From: Bradyrhizobium sp. CSS354
GTDB lineage: Bacteria; Pseudomonadota; Alphaproteobacteria; Rhizobiales; Xanthobacteraceae
Assembly: GCF_029051725.1 (NCBI RefSeq)
Contig: NZ_JAACFU010000008.1
Span: 1-64,000 of the forward strand
DNA length: 64,000 nucleotides
Direction of reading: 5' to 3'
Within the stretch, counting starts at the first letter, position 1; the number at the start of each line of letters is the position of its first letter. A program made the translations under genes and the position numbers. Of this stretch, positions 32,325-40,177 are shown piece by piece. A model generated the notes under the pieces. That model worked only from the letters and a program-made list of their open reading frames with translations. It made no database searches and had not been told where the DNA came from.

Positions 32325-32417
32325 ATGATCAACGCTCGGACCCATCAGCGCACCGAAATGCTCCGCCGTCGCTTCCGCGACGATGAGAGGGTGCGCCATG
32401 TCCGACGACGCCGCTGA
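32325..32417 (+). CDS. Arginine-rich leader peptide upstream of argD, 30 codons
   Basis: The frame ATG 32325 to TGA 32415 encodes 30 residues, 12 of them Arg, including RRR at codons 14-16 and RRRR at codons 27-30 just before the stop. It is followed 27 bases later by an intrinsic terminator and then argD. Segment 1 (32348-32354), segment 2 (32389-32397) and the terminator's 5' arm can form mutually exclusive hairpins. The peptide itself is probably only a sensor of charged arginyl-tRNA: ribosome stalling at codons 14-16 would let transcription into argD continue. This is inference from sequence; chance enrichment in CGN codons is the main alternative. Confidence 0.6.
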   Translation: MINARTHQRTEMLRRRFRDDERVRHVRRRR

Positions 32418-32456
32418 ACCACTAAGTTCAGCCCCGTTCTCGAAAAGGCCGCACCC
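32348..32456 (+). promoter_or_regulatory. Alternative pairings of the argD attenuator (1:2 and 2:3)
   Basis: GCGCACC (32348-32354) is perfectly complementary to GGTGCGC (32390-32396), forming the protector hairpin 1:2. GGGTGCG (32389-32395) pairs with CGCACCC (32450-32456), extended by CC with GG across a bulged C, forming the antiterminator 2:3. Its use of the terminator's 5' arm excludes termination. Segment 1 lies under a ribosome paused at codons 14-16, and segment 2 is free there. Confidence 0.55.
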
Positions 32457-32479
32457 GCAAGGTGCGGCCTTTTTGCTTT
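32445..32479 (+). terminator. Attenuator terminator before argD
   Basis: AAGGCCGCACC (32445-32455) and GGTGCGGCCTT (32461-32471) form a perfect 11-bp stem with a five-base loop, followed by TTTGCTTTT. No upstream plus-strand gene other than the leader peptide needs terminating here, and argD starts 39 bases later. Confidence 0.85.
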
Positions 32480-32517
32480 TCCCGCGGCCTTTCCACCCAC
32501 CTCCAGAGGAGTTCGAC

Positions 32518-33714
32518 ATGACCAACGCCACCCATCCGTATGCCGCGTTGATGGACATCACCGCCCGGCCCAAGACCGTGTTCGTCCGCGGCGCCGGCTC
32601 CTACCTCTGGGACGACAGCCGCAAGCGCTATCTCGATTTTGTGCAGGGCTGGGCCGTCAACTGCCTCGGCCACTCCCCGCCCGCGATCGCCGACGCGCTT
32701 GCCGCGCAGGCCAAGCGGCTGCTGACGCCGAGCCCGGCCTTTTACAACGAGCCCAGCCTGAAGCTCGCTGAGCAGCTTGTCGCAAATAGCGCGTTCGACC
32801 AGGTGTTCTTCGCGAATTCCGGTGCGGAAGCCAACGAGGGCGCGATCAAGCTCGCGCGCAAATATGGCCGCATCCATCGAGGTGGCGCGTTCGAGATCAT
32901 CACCTTCGAGGGCGGCTTTCACGGCCGCACGCTGGCGACGATGTCGGCCTCAGGCAAGAAGGCCTTTGAGCCGTTGTTCGAGCCGAAGGTCGCCGGTTTC
33001 AAGAAGGCGAAGCTCAACGACATTGCGTCGGTCGAAAAGCTGATCAACGACAACACCGTCGCCGTGATGCTCGAGCCGATCCAGGGTGAATCAGGCGTAT
33101 GGCCGGCGACCGATCAGTTCTTGCAGGAGTTGCGCGCCCTCACCGGTGCGCACGGCCTCCTCCTGATCTTCGACGAGATCCAGACCGGGATGGGCCGGAC
33201 CGGGAAGCTCTTCCACTACGAGCACACCGGCATCGCGCCCGACATCATGACGCTCGGCAAGGGCATCGGTGGCGGCGTGCCGCTCGCGGCGTTGCTCGCG
33301 ACCGAACGCGCCGCCTGCTTCGAGCACGGCGACCAGGGCGGCACGTTCAACGGCAACCCGATCATGTGCGCGGTGGGGCTCGCGGTGCTCGACGAAGTCA
33401 GCAAGCCGGAGTTCCTGAAGACGGCGACCGAAACCGGCCTGCTGCTCGAAAGCGAATTGCAGAAGGTCTCGGCGCGGCACGGGCTCGGCGAAGTGCGTGG
33501 CCGCGGGCTCCTGCTCGCGCTCGACCTCAAGCTGCCGATCGCACCCGGCATCGTCGCCCAGGCATTCGAGGCCGGCGTGCTCCTCAACGCGCCGCAGGTC
33601 GACACGTTGCGCTTTATGCCGGCGCTGAACGTCACACGGGCCGAGATCGCCGAGATGATCGATTGTCTCGATGGGATCTTGACCAGAGCCGGCGCGGCAC
33701 GGCGGGTGGCGTAA
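32518..33714 (+). CDS. argD: Acetylornithine aminotransferase
   Basis: This PLP enzyme of arginine synthesis converts N-acetylglutamate semialdehyde to N-acetylornithine, and can serve in lysine synthesis. The 398-residue class III aminotransferase has FFANSGAEANEGAIKLARKY, EPIQGESGVWPAT, LIFDEIQTGMGRTG and the PLP lysine in TLGKGIGGGVPLAALLA. The ATG at 32518 follows AGAGGA at ideal spacing. The gene stands alone, not with argF. The arginine-rich leader upstream strongly supports an arginine role over other class III transaminases. Confidence 0.88.
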   Translation: MTNATHPYAALMDITARPKTVFVRGAGSYLWDDSRKRYLDFVQGWAVNCLGHSPPAIADALAAQAKRLLTPSPAFYNEPSLKLAEQLVANSAFDQVFFANSGAEANEGAIKLARKYGRIHRGGAFEIITFEGGFHGRTLATMSASGKKAFEPLFEPKVAGFKKAKLNDIASVEKLINDNTVAVMLEPIQGESGVWPATDQFLQELRALTGAHGLLLIFDEIQTGMGRTGKLFHYEHTGIAPDIMTLGKGIGGGVPLAALLATERAACFEHGDQGGTFNGNPIMCAVGLAVLDEVSKPEFLKTATETGLLLESELQKVSARHGLGEVRGRGLLLALDLKLPIAPGIVAQAFEAGVLLNAPQVDTLRFMPALNVTRAEIAEMIDCLDGILTRAGAARRVA

Positions 33715-33717
33715 GCT

Positions 33718-33803
33718 CGTCATTGCGAGGAGCGCAGCGACGAAGCAATCCAGACCGCCTCAACGGAAAGATTCTGGATTGCTTCGCTTCGCTCGCAATG
33801 ACG
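33718..33803. repeat. Palindromic CATTGCGAG repeat, copy 1
   Basis: The 86-base element begins CGTCATTGCGAG and ends with its complement CTCGCAATGACG. An inner pair GCAATCCAG / CTGGATTGC makes one long hairpin. It fills the gap between convergent argD and the quinone oxidoreductase gene. Two more copies are at 44876 and 52069. Confidence 0.9.
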
Positions 33804-33808
33804 GTGAA

Positions 33809-34786
33809 TTACGGCTTCAAGATCGATGCGCCGGTGGTCTTGCGGCTTTCGAGATCGATATGCGCCTTGGCGGCGTCCTTAAGCGCGTAGGCATGGTTGA
33901 TCGGCACGTGCAGCTTGCCGTTGATGACGGCGGCGAACAGCGTGTCGGCGCCTTCCAGCAGCTCCTTGCGCGTACCGATATAGTCGTTGAGCTTGGGCCG
34001 GGTCGCAAACAGCGAGCCGTGAGTGTTGAGTTCGGCGATCGAGAATGGCGGCACCGGGCCTGAGGCATTGCCGAAGGAGACGAACATCCCGCGCGGCTTC
34101 AGGCAAGACAGCGAGCCCGGGAACGTCGCCTTGCCGACGCCGTCATAGACCACGTCGCAGCCCTCGTTGCGGCTGATCTGTTTGACGCGCGCAACGAAGT
34201 CTTCCTCGTTGTAGAGGATGACATGGTCGCAGCCATTGGCCTCGGCAAGCGCAGCCTTCTCGCGCGAGCCGACGGTACCGATGACGTGGGCGCCCATTGC
34301 CCTCGCCCATTGGCAGGCGAGCAAGCCGATGCCTCCCGCCGCGGCATGGATCAGCACGCGATGATGCGGCTCGACCTTGAAAGTCTTGTGCAGCAGATAC
34401 CAGACCGTCAGCCCCTTCAGCATCAGCACGGCGCCCTGCTCGTAGGTGATGTGGTCGGGCAGCTTGACCAGCCGCTCCCAGGGGATGTTGCGCTCCCCGG
34501 TATAGGCGCCGAGATTGTGGTAGTAGGCGACACGGTCGCCCGGATGGAAATTCGTCACGCCCGGCCCGACCGCGACGACTTCGCCCGAGGCTTCGTTGCC
34601 GGCGATGAAGGGCAGCCCCGGCGCCTTGTAGAGGCCGGTGCGGTAATAGACGTCGATGAAGTTCAGGCCGACGGCATGCTGGCGGATGCGCACCTCGCCG
34701 GGCCCGGGCGCCGGAACATCGACGCTCTCATAGACCAGGGCTTCGGGGCCTCCGACCTTGTGCACACGGACGGCTTTGGTCATCAC
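33809..34786 (-). CDS. NADPH:quinone oxidoreductase-type MDR enzyme
   Basis: The 325-residue zinc-free medium-chain dehydrogenase/reductase resembles Qor: MTKAVRVHKVGGPEALVYES, GLNFIDVYYRTGLYKAPGLP, PFIAGNEASGEVVAVG and the NADPH loop VLIHAAAGGIGLLACQWAR. The structural zinc cysteines are absent, as in quinone or crotonyl-type reductases. It probably performs one- or two-electron reduction of quinones or enones. The start may be the first or second Met, three bases apart. Confidence 0.88.
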   Translation of the reverse strand: MMTKAVRVHKVGGPEALVYESVDVPAPGPGEVRIRQHAVGLNFIDVYYRTGLYKAPGLPFIAGNEASGEVVAVGPGVTNFHPGDRVAYYHNLGAYTGERNIPWERLVKLPDHITYEQGAVLMLKGLTVWYLLHKTFKVEPHHRVLIHAAAGGIGLLACQWARAMGAHVIGTVGSREKAALAEANGCDHVILYNEEDFVARVKQISRNEGCDVVYDGVGKATFPGSLSCLKPRGMFVSFGNASGPVPPFSIAELNTHGSLFATRPKLNDYIGTRKELLEGADTLFAAVINGKLHVPINHAYALKDAAKAHIDLESRKTTGASILKP

Positions 34787-34858
34787 CTGACCTCCTCTTC
34801 TGGCGGGCCAGCGAAAGACATCGCGCCCGCCTTGTCAACTCGACGCCGGCTGGAACGT

Positions 34859-35593
34859 CTAGACCGACGGCTTGCGGCTGTTCCTGCGGTTGCGTTTCGC
34901 CAGCACGTTGAAGAACTCGACCGCCGCCGAGAACGCAATCGCGAAATAGATGTAGCCGCGCGGGATGTGGAATTGGAATCCGTCCGCAACCAGCGCCACG
35001 CCGATCAGCACCAGGAAGGCCAGCGCCAGCATTTTCGTGGTCGGATGCTCCGCGACGAATCGCGACACCGGTCCGGACGAAATGTACATGATCACGCAGG
35101 CGATCACGACGGCCGCGATCATGATCTCGATGTCCTGCGCCATGCCGATCGCGGTGATGATCGAGTCCAGCGAGAACACGATGTCGATGATCACGATCTG
35201 GACGATGACCCAGAAGAAAGCGCTACGAGGCGACCTCGCGTCGCCCTCGCCGTCATCGGCTTCGACCTCGCCGTGGATCTCGTGCGTCGCCTTCGCGATC
35301 AGGAACAGGCCGCCGCCGATCAGGATGAGGTCGCGCCACGAGAAGCCGTAGCCCGAAAACGAAAGCACCGGGGCGGTCAGGCCGATCAGCCAGACCAGGA
35401 GGCTGAGCAGGATGATGCGGAAGATCAGCGCCAGCGCGAGGCCGACCTGGCGGGCGCGGTGCGCCTGCTTCTCGGGAATGCGCGAGACGATCACCGACAG
35501 GAAAATGACGTTGTCGATCCCGAGCACGATTTCGAGCGCGGTCAAGGTGAGGAGCGCGGCCCAGGCTTCGGGGCTGGTCAACAGGTGCATCAT
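34859..35593 (-). CDS. TerC-family integral membrane protein
   Basis: The 244-residue protein has about seven membrane helices and the TerC signatures LTALEIVLGIDNVIFLSVI and QIVIIDIVFSLDSIITAIG, each with a conserved acidic residue inside the membrane, thought to handle metal ions such as manganese. The basic tail RNRRNSRK is cytoplasmic. The start ATG at 35593 overlaps the pcs stop (ATGA), so it is translationally coupled to phosphatidylcholine synthase. Confidence 0.9.
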   Translation of the reverse strand: MMHLLTSPEAWAALLTLTALEIVLGIDNVIFLSVIVSRIPEKQAHRARQVGLALALIFRIILLSLLVWLIGLTAPVLSFSGYGFSWRDLILIGGGLFLIAKATHEIHGEVEADDGEGDARSPRSAFFWVIVQIVIIDIVFSLDSIITAIGMAQDIEIMIAAVVIACVIMYISSGPVSRFVAEHPTTKMLALAFLVLIGVALVADGFQFHIPRGYIYFAIAFSAAVEFFNVLAKRNRRNSRKPSV

Positions 35594-36315
35594 GCGAAGG
35601 ATCTTGTCAGCCGTATCAATGCGTCGCTGAAGCTGATCCAGAGTGCGATCGCGCAGAGCGCGACAGTCACGCCGGTGCCGACGCGAAAGTCCATCTGCAG
35701 CGTGTAGAAGGAGAGCAGAGCCCAGATCGCAATCAGCGTCATCGTCAGCCAGCGCAGCCGCACGACGCGCACCGGATGCAGCACATGGAAGGGCACGAAG
35801 GTCAGCACCACCAGGCTTGCGACCAGCAGCGTCGACAGCAGCGGCGGCCAGTGCAGCAGGAACAGATAGAACGCCGCCGCATTCCACAGCGCCGGAAAGC
35901 CGCGGAAATGATTGTCGTCCGCCTTCATGCGCAGATCGGCGAAATATAATGCGCTGGTGACGATAATGGCGACGCCGAGCAAGGGAGCAGCGACCGGCAG
36001 CAGCAGGCCGCTGGCCACGATCGCATAGGCCGGCACGAAGACGTAGGTGACGAAATCGACCACGAGATCGAGCACGTCGCCCGACCAGTTCGGCTGCACG
36101 TCCTTGACGTTGAGCCGGCGCGCAATCGGCCCGTCGATCGCGTCGATGATGAGGGCGACGCCCAGCCATTGAAACATCGCCGCCCAGTGCTCGCGCACGG
36201 CCTCAAGCATCGCCAGCAGCGCGATCGCCGCACCGAACGCGGTGAAGATGTGCACCGAGAAGGCAGCGGCGCGGATCGCGGGCCTGGGCTTCAGGGAATC
36301 CTCTTGGCTGTCCAT
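35590..36315 (-). CDS. pcs: Phosphatidylcholine synthase
   Basis: Pcs condenses choline with CDP-diacylglycerol in the inner membrane, giving phosphatidylcholine, a lipid important in rhizobial symbiosis. The 241-residue protein has the CDP-alcohol phosphotransferase motif DGPIARR at the start of IDGPIARRLNVKDVQPNWSG, followed by GDVLDLVVDFVTY, and about seven helices. The ATG at 36315 (MDSQEDSLKPRPAIR) suits the family; a start at 36375 would overlap the likely promoter. Confidence 0.93.
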   Translation of the reverse strand: MDSQEDSLKPRPAIRAAAFSVHIFTAFGAAIALLAMLEAVREHWAAMFQWLGVALIIDAIDGPIARRLNVKDVQPNWSGDVLDLVVDFVTYVFVPAYAIVASGLLLPVAAPLLGVAIIVTSALYFADLRMKADDNHFRGFPALWNAAAFYLFLLHWPPLLSTLLVASLVVLTFVPFHVLHPVRVVRLRWLTMTLIAIWALLSFYTLQMDFRVGTGVTVALCAIALWISFSDALIRLTRSFA

Positions 36316-36444
36316 GGCTTCTGCTATCAGAACGACACCGATTTGCACATAAGCCATTGCGGCGCCCGGTCGCACAATTCGTCATAAAATCAGGGAAATA
36401 TGACTGGGCTTGAATTTGCCGCGGGGCGTGTCCAATGTCGTTCC

Positions 36445-37629
36445 ATGACAGATGCATCGACACTCTTTGACGCCGCCGTGATCGGCGGCGGACCGGCGGG
36501 ACTTGGCGCGGCCATCGCATTGGCGCAGGCGGGCGCACGGACCGCGCTGGTGGCGCGTCGCGTGCCCTATGCCGACAATCGCACCACGGCGCTACTCGGT
36601 GCCTCCGTCGATCTGCTGGAGAGCCTCGACGTCTGGCCGCGCTGCAAGGACAAGGCGGCCGCGCTCGAAATCATGCGGCTCGTCGACGACACCGGTCGGC
36701 TCTTCCGCGCGCCTGAGGTCCGGTTCTCCTGCCACGAAATCGGCCTCGATGCCTTCGGCTACAACATCGACAACCGCTCGCTGATGCTGGCGCTGGAAGC
36801 GCGCGCGGCCGAACTGCCCGGTCTCGTCCGTTTCGACGACGAGGCCGAAACTGTCGTCATCGAAGCCGATGACGTCGCGATCCGCACGGCCGCTGCGCAA
36901 TTTCTCTCGGCCCGCCTCGTGGTCGGCGCCGACGGCCGGCATTCGCTTTGCCGCGAAGCCTCCGGCATCGCGGTGACGCGGCGCGAGCTGACGCAGACTG
37001 CGCTGACCTTCAACGTCGGCCACGCGCGGCCCCATCGCAACGTCTCGACCGAGTTCCACACGCCGCATGGCCCTTGCGTGTTCGTGCCCCTGCCCGGCGA
37101 TCGCTCCAGCGTCGTCTGGGTCTCGGCGCCTGCGGACGCCGAGCGGCTTCGTGGCCTGAGCGACGAGGAATTGTCCGCGGCAATCGAGAAGCAGTCCCAT
37201 TCGATCCTCGGGCGCATGACGGTCGAGCCGGGTCGCCATCTGTTCCCGCTGGCGATCGAACGTCCAAAATCCTTCGGCCGCGACCGCATCGCGCTGGTCG
37301 GCGAAGCCGCCCATGTGGTTCCCCCGATCGGCGCCCAGGGTCTCAATCTCGGCCTCCGCGATGCCGCCGACATTGCGAGGCTTGCAGGCGATGCCATCGC
37401 GGCCGCTCAGGATCCTGGCGCAGCAGACGTGCTCAAGCGTTACGACCGGGCCCGGCGCCCGGACATCCTGAGCCGGACCTTTGCGATCGACATCGCCAAC
37501 CGCTCGCTGCTCAACGATTTCCTGCCGCTCCAGCCGGTCCGCGCGGTCGGCATGCACCTGCTCGGTGCGATCGGCCCGCTCCGCCGCTTTGCTATGCGCG
37601 AAGGCCTGACGCCGACTTGGCGGCGCTAG
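36445..37629 (+). CDS. FAD-dependent ubiquinone-biosynthesis type hydroxylase (UbiH/COQ6 family)
   Basis: The 394-residue flavoprotein monooxygenase has the dinucleotide motif DAAVIGGGPAGLGAAIALAQ, the DG-type segment ARLVVGADGRHSLCRE and the second FAD motif RIALVGEAAHVVPPIGAQGL followed by NLGLRDAADIA. The latter pattern is diagnostic of UbiH/UbiF/UbiI/COQ6 hydroxylases acting on the ubiquinone ring. Which ring position it hydroxylates cannot be told. It is divergent from pcs. Confidence 0.88.
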   Translation: MTDASTLFDAAVIGGGPAGLGAAIALAQAGARTALVARRVPYADNRTTALLGASVDLLESLDVWPRCKDKAAALEIMRLVDDTGRLFRAPEVRFSCHEIGLDAFGYNIDNRSLMLALEARAAELPGLVRFDDEAETVVIEADDVAIRTAAAQFLSARLVVGADGRHSLCREASGIAVTRRELTQTALTFNVGHARPHRNVSTEFHTPHGPCVFVPLPGDRSSVVWVSAPADAERLRGLSDEELSAAIEKQSHSILGRMTVEPGRHLFPLAIERPKSFGRDRIALVGEAAHVVPPIGAQGLNLGLRDAADIARLAGDAIAAAQDPGAADVLKRYDRARRPDILSRTFAIDIANRSLLNDFLPLQPVRAVGMHLLGAIGPLRRFAMREGLTPTWRR

Positions 37630-37635
37630 GCCCGC

Positions 37636-38589
37636 TTAAGGAAACGCCAGCCGGCCGGTCTGGATCGCCCACATCACGGTGGTGAGCGTGACCACGGACG
37701 CAAACGTCCCGAGCAGCACCGCGACCGAGGCGGACTCGATCCAGGCGTCGTTCTGCCGGGCGATGACGAACACGTTCAGGGCCGGCGGCAGCGAGGCCAT
37801 CAGCACGGCGGTCGCGGCCCAGGGCTGCGCAAACGGGCCGAACGCAAGCATCAGGCCGAACGCTGCGAGCGGGTGGATCAGGAGCTTGACCGCGATCACG
37901 CCCGGCACTTCCCACGGGACCCGATCGAACGGACGAAGCGCCACGGTCACGCCGAGCACGAACAGCGCGGTCGGGGCGGCTGCGTTCTGGAGGAAGGTGA
38001 TGGTGCGATCGAGCGCGACGGGCATCTCGATATGCAGCGATGCGAAGGCCGCGCCAAAACAGGCCGACATGATCAGCGGATTGAGCACGATCTGCTTCAG
38101 CACCACGCCGAAGGCATGCACGATCGAGGGATGGTCGCGGTCGGAGAGCTCGATCAGCAGCGGCACGATCGTGAACAGGAAGATGCTGTCGCAGCAGAAG
38201 ATCAGCGCGGTCGGCGCCGAGGCCTTCGGCCCGAGCACGGCGAGCGCCAGCCCCGGTCCCATGTAGCCGATATTGCCGTAGCCGCCGGAGAGCCCGGCGA
38301 GCGTCGCCTCGCGCAGCGTCAGCCCGCCGAGAACTTTGCCGACGACCAGCGCGAGTGTGAACGCCGCAACTGTCGACAGCGTGGTCGCGACCAGGAACGG
38401 CGGGTTGTTCAATTCGGAGAACGGCGTCTTCGACATGATCGCAAACAGCAGCGCCGGCAGCGACACATAGAGCAGGAAGAAGTTCATCCAGGCCAGGCCC
38501 GATTCCGGCAGCGATTTGACCTTGCCACAGGCGAATCCAACGAAGATCAAGCCGAAATAAGGTAGAGCCAGATTGAGGATATCGACCAT
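37636..38589 (-). CDS. AEC-family (auxin efflux carrier-like) transporter
   Basis: The 317-residue membrane protein has about ten helices with the AEC pattern: MVDILNLALPYFGLIFVGFA, then FFLLYVSLPALLFAIMSKTP at the N-terminal half and YGNIGYMGPGLAL mid-protein. The C-terminal half has LMASLPPALNVFVIARQ and a last helix. Bacterial members export or import organic acids. The substrate is unknown. It is convergent with the preceding hydroxylase gene, six bases apart. Confidence 0.88.
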   Translation of the reverse strand: MVDILNLALPYFGLIFVGFACGKVKSLPESGLAWMNFFLLYVSLPALLFAIMSKTPFSELNNPPFLVATTLSTVAAFTLALVVGKVLGGLTLREATLAGLSGGYGNIGYMGPGLALAVLGPKASAPTALIFCCDSIFLFTIVPLLIELSDRDHPSIVHAFGVVLKQIVLNPLIMSACFGAAFASLHIEMPVALDRTITFLQNAAAPTALFVLGVTVALRPFDRVPWEVPGVIAVKLLIHPLAAFGLMLAFGPFAQPWAATAVLMASLPPALNVFVIARQNDAWIESASVAVLLGTFASVVTLTTVMWAIQTGRLAFP

Positions 38590-38695
38590 TGATGAAGTGT
38601 TTTCTGAACATTGGGGGGCTATCTGCCCCGCAACCGCGGGTTAATTCCAGATCAGGGCACTAGCATCGGCCACAATCCTGGTCTATCGACGGGGA

Positions 38696-39028
38696 ATGAT
38701 TAAAGCGCGGACCGCCAAATTCCAGATCGGACAGGTCGTGCGCCACCGGATCTTCTCGTTCCGGGGCGTGATCTTCGACATTGATCCGGAATTCAACAAC
38801 ACCGAAGAGTGGTGGCTGTCGATCCCCGAGGAGGTGCGGCCTCACAAGGACCAGCCGTTCTATCACCTGCTCGCGGAGAACGCGGAATCGGAATACGTCG
38901 CCTACGTCTCCGAACAGAATCTCGTGCCGGACGATTCCGGCGAACCGGTCCGGCATTCCCAGGTCGCCGAGATCTTCGTCAAGGACAAGACCGGCGGTTA
39001 CCGCCCGCGCAATCCGTCGCTGAACTGA
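38696..39028 (+). CDS. hspQ: Heat shock protein HspQ
   Basis: The 110-residue protein is full length for HspQ: AKFQIGQVVRHRIFSFRGVI, FDIDPEFNNTEEWWLSIPEE, QPFYHLLAENAESEYVAYVS and EQNLVPDDSGEPV. HspQ is a hemimethylated-DNA-binding-domain (YccV-like) protein that acts as a specificity factor for Lon protease in enterobacteria. No heat-shock promoter is evident in the 106 bases upstream. A bidirectional terminator follows. Confidence 0.93.
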   Translation: MIKARTAKFQIGQVVRHRIFSFRGVIFDIDPEFNNTEEWWLSIPEEVRPHKDQPFYHLLAENAESEYVAYVSEQNLVPDDSGEPVRHSQVAEIFVKDKTGGYRPRNPSLN

Positions 39029-39055
39029 ATTTTCGCAGCCATCAACTGGCCAGCA

Positions 39056-39084
39056 AAAAAGGCGCTCGAACCGAGCGCCTTTTT
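39056..39084. terminator. Bidirectional terminator between hspQ and ialB-like gene
   Basis: GGCGCTCG (39061-39068) and CGAGCGCC (39072-39079) pair around AAC. The stem is flanked by an A-run on one side and a T-run on the other, so it can terminate both convergent genes. Confidence 0.9.
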
Positions 39085-39105
39085 CATGTCGGGATCGGGT
39101 CCCGA

Positions 39106-39915
39106 TTACTTCTGGCCGGCGGGCGGCGTGCCCTGCTGCTCGAGCTTCTTGCGCTGCTCGTCAGCCTTCTTCTGAAGCTCTTCCTGGAGCTTCTTCTGGG
39201 TTTCCTCGAACACCTTCGGATCCGTCGGCGGACCATCATAGGCCTTCTGGAATTCGCCGGCGAGCGGCAGCGGCAAGGTCAGCGGTGCGCCGTTCGCATT
39301 GATCGCCTGAACAACGAGGTTCTGGCCCTTCTTCATGTTGTTGATGAACTCGGGCGTGGCCTCGTAGTCGGACATGCAGCCGTTCTGGAAACAGATCACA
39401 TAAGGGCTCTGCAACGGCGGATTGTTGTCCACGATGATGCGGGTACCGTGCACCAACTGCATGCCGAGCGGCAGCGTCACGCGCAGGATCTTCTTCGGCT
39501 CGCCTTCCGGCTCGATGATGACGGCCGCGATGACCGGCTGGCCTGACTCGATACGACCGTCCTTGCCGGTGAAGCAGACCTGCTTGGCATTGGCGTCCTG
39601 GCCCTTGAGGCAGAACTTGGTCCAGGGGGCATAGATCAGCTGGATCTGCTGATCGGCCGGCTGGGCCGCACCCTGCTGGGCCGGCGCTCCTTGTTGGGCG
39701 GGAGCCGGCTGGGCGGGTGCCTGAGCGGCCGGCGCCGGCGCTTTTGGGGCAGCCTTCGGAGCGGCCTTCGGGGCAGCCTTGGGCGCGGGCGCGCCCGGAG
39801 CTGGCGCGGGAGCCTGGGCCTCGGCGGCAAACGGGACGGCCAACGCCGTCGCCGTCAACAAGGCGAGAAGTCGCCCGCGCGGCCGGACGGACGCGGCCAA
39901 GTAACGGAAATTCAT
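39106..39915 (-). CDS. Invasion-associated locus B (IalB) family protein
   Basis: The 269-residue exported protein has a signal peptide (RLLALLTATALAVPFAAEA) and an Ala/Pro/Lys repeat linker (PKAAPKAAPK) to about residue 85. The IalB domain follows: WTKFCLKGQDANAKQVCFTG, VTLPLGMQLVHGTRIIVDNN, PYVICFQNGCMSDYEATPEF. Four cysteines in two pairs are conserved. A charged coiled-coil tail (KKLQEELQKKADEQRKKLE) ends it. The family is widespread in Rhizobiales; it is named from Bartonella but its function is unclear. Confidence 0.9.
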   Translation of the reverse strand: MNFRYLAASVRPRGRLLALLTATALAVPFAAEAQAPAPAPGAPAPKAAPKAAPKAAPKAPAPAAQAPAQPAPAQQGAPAQQGAAQPADQQIQLIYAPWTKFCLKGQDANAKQVCFTGKDGRIESGQPVIAAVIIEPEGEPKKILRVTLPLGMQLVHGTRIIVDNNPPLQSPYVICFQNGCMSDYEATPEFINNMKKGQNLVVQAINANGAPLTLPLPLAGEFQKAYDGPPTDPKVFEETQKKLQEELQKKADEQRKKLEQQGTPPAGQK

Positions 39916-40177
39916 TGCGGAAAACCCTTTCTGAACGGGAAGTGCCCGAACCGCTTCGACGCACCGAGCCTGGCCGCGTTGGGCGCGGCTCTCTCCCCGT
40001 CAAATGAGGCGGATAAGTGACGGGCTCGGCGCTCTTGCGCGATTGCGTGCCTTCTTAACGTGGCCGACGAAAAGATCAATGCCGACAACCGTCTTTGGCC
40101 GCGTGCCGGCGTGGGCCCCGGGGAAAATCCCTGTGATAGGATTCAGGCCCGCCCGGTCCTCGAATCAACGTGTGCAG

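Noticed and set aside
33718..33803. The CATTGCGAG palindrome considered as a simple terminator
   Set aside because: The same sequence recurs at two other places including a divergent promoter region, so it is a repeat element; termination could be a side effect.
38590..38695. A sigma-32 heat-shock promoter for hspQ
   Set aside because: No CTTGAA-like -35 with a CCCCAT-like -10 at proper spacing was found.
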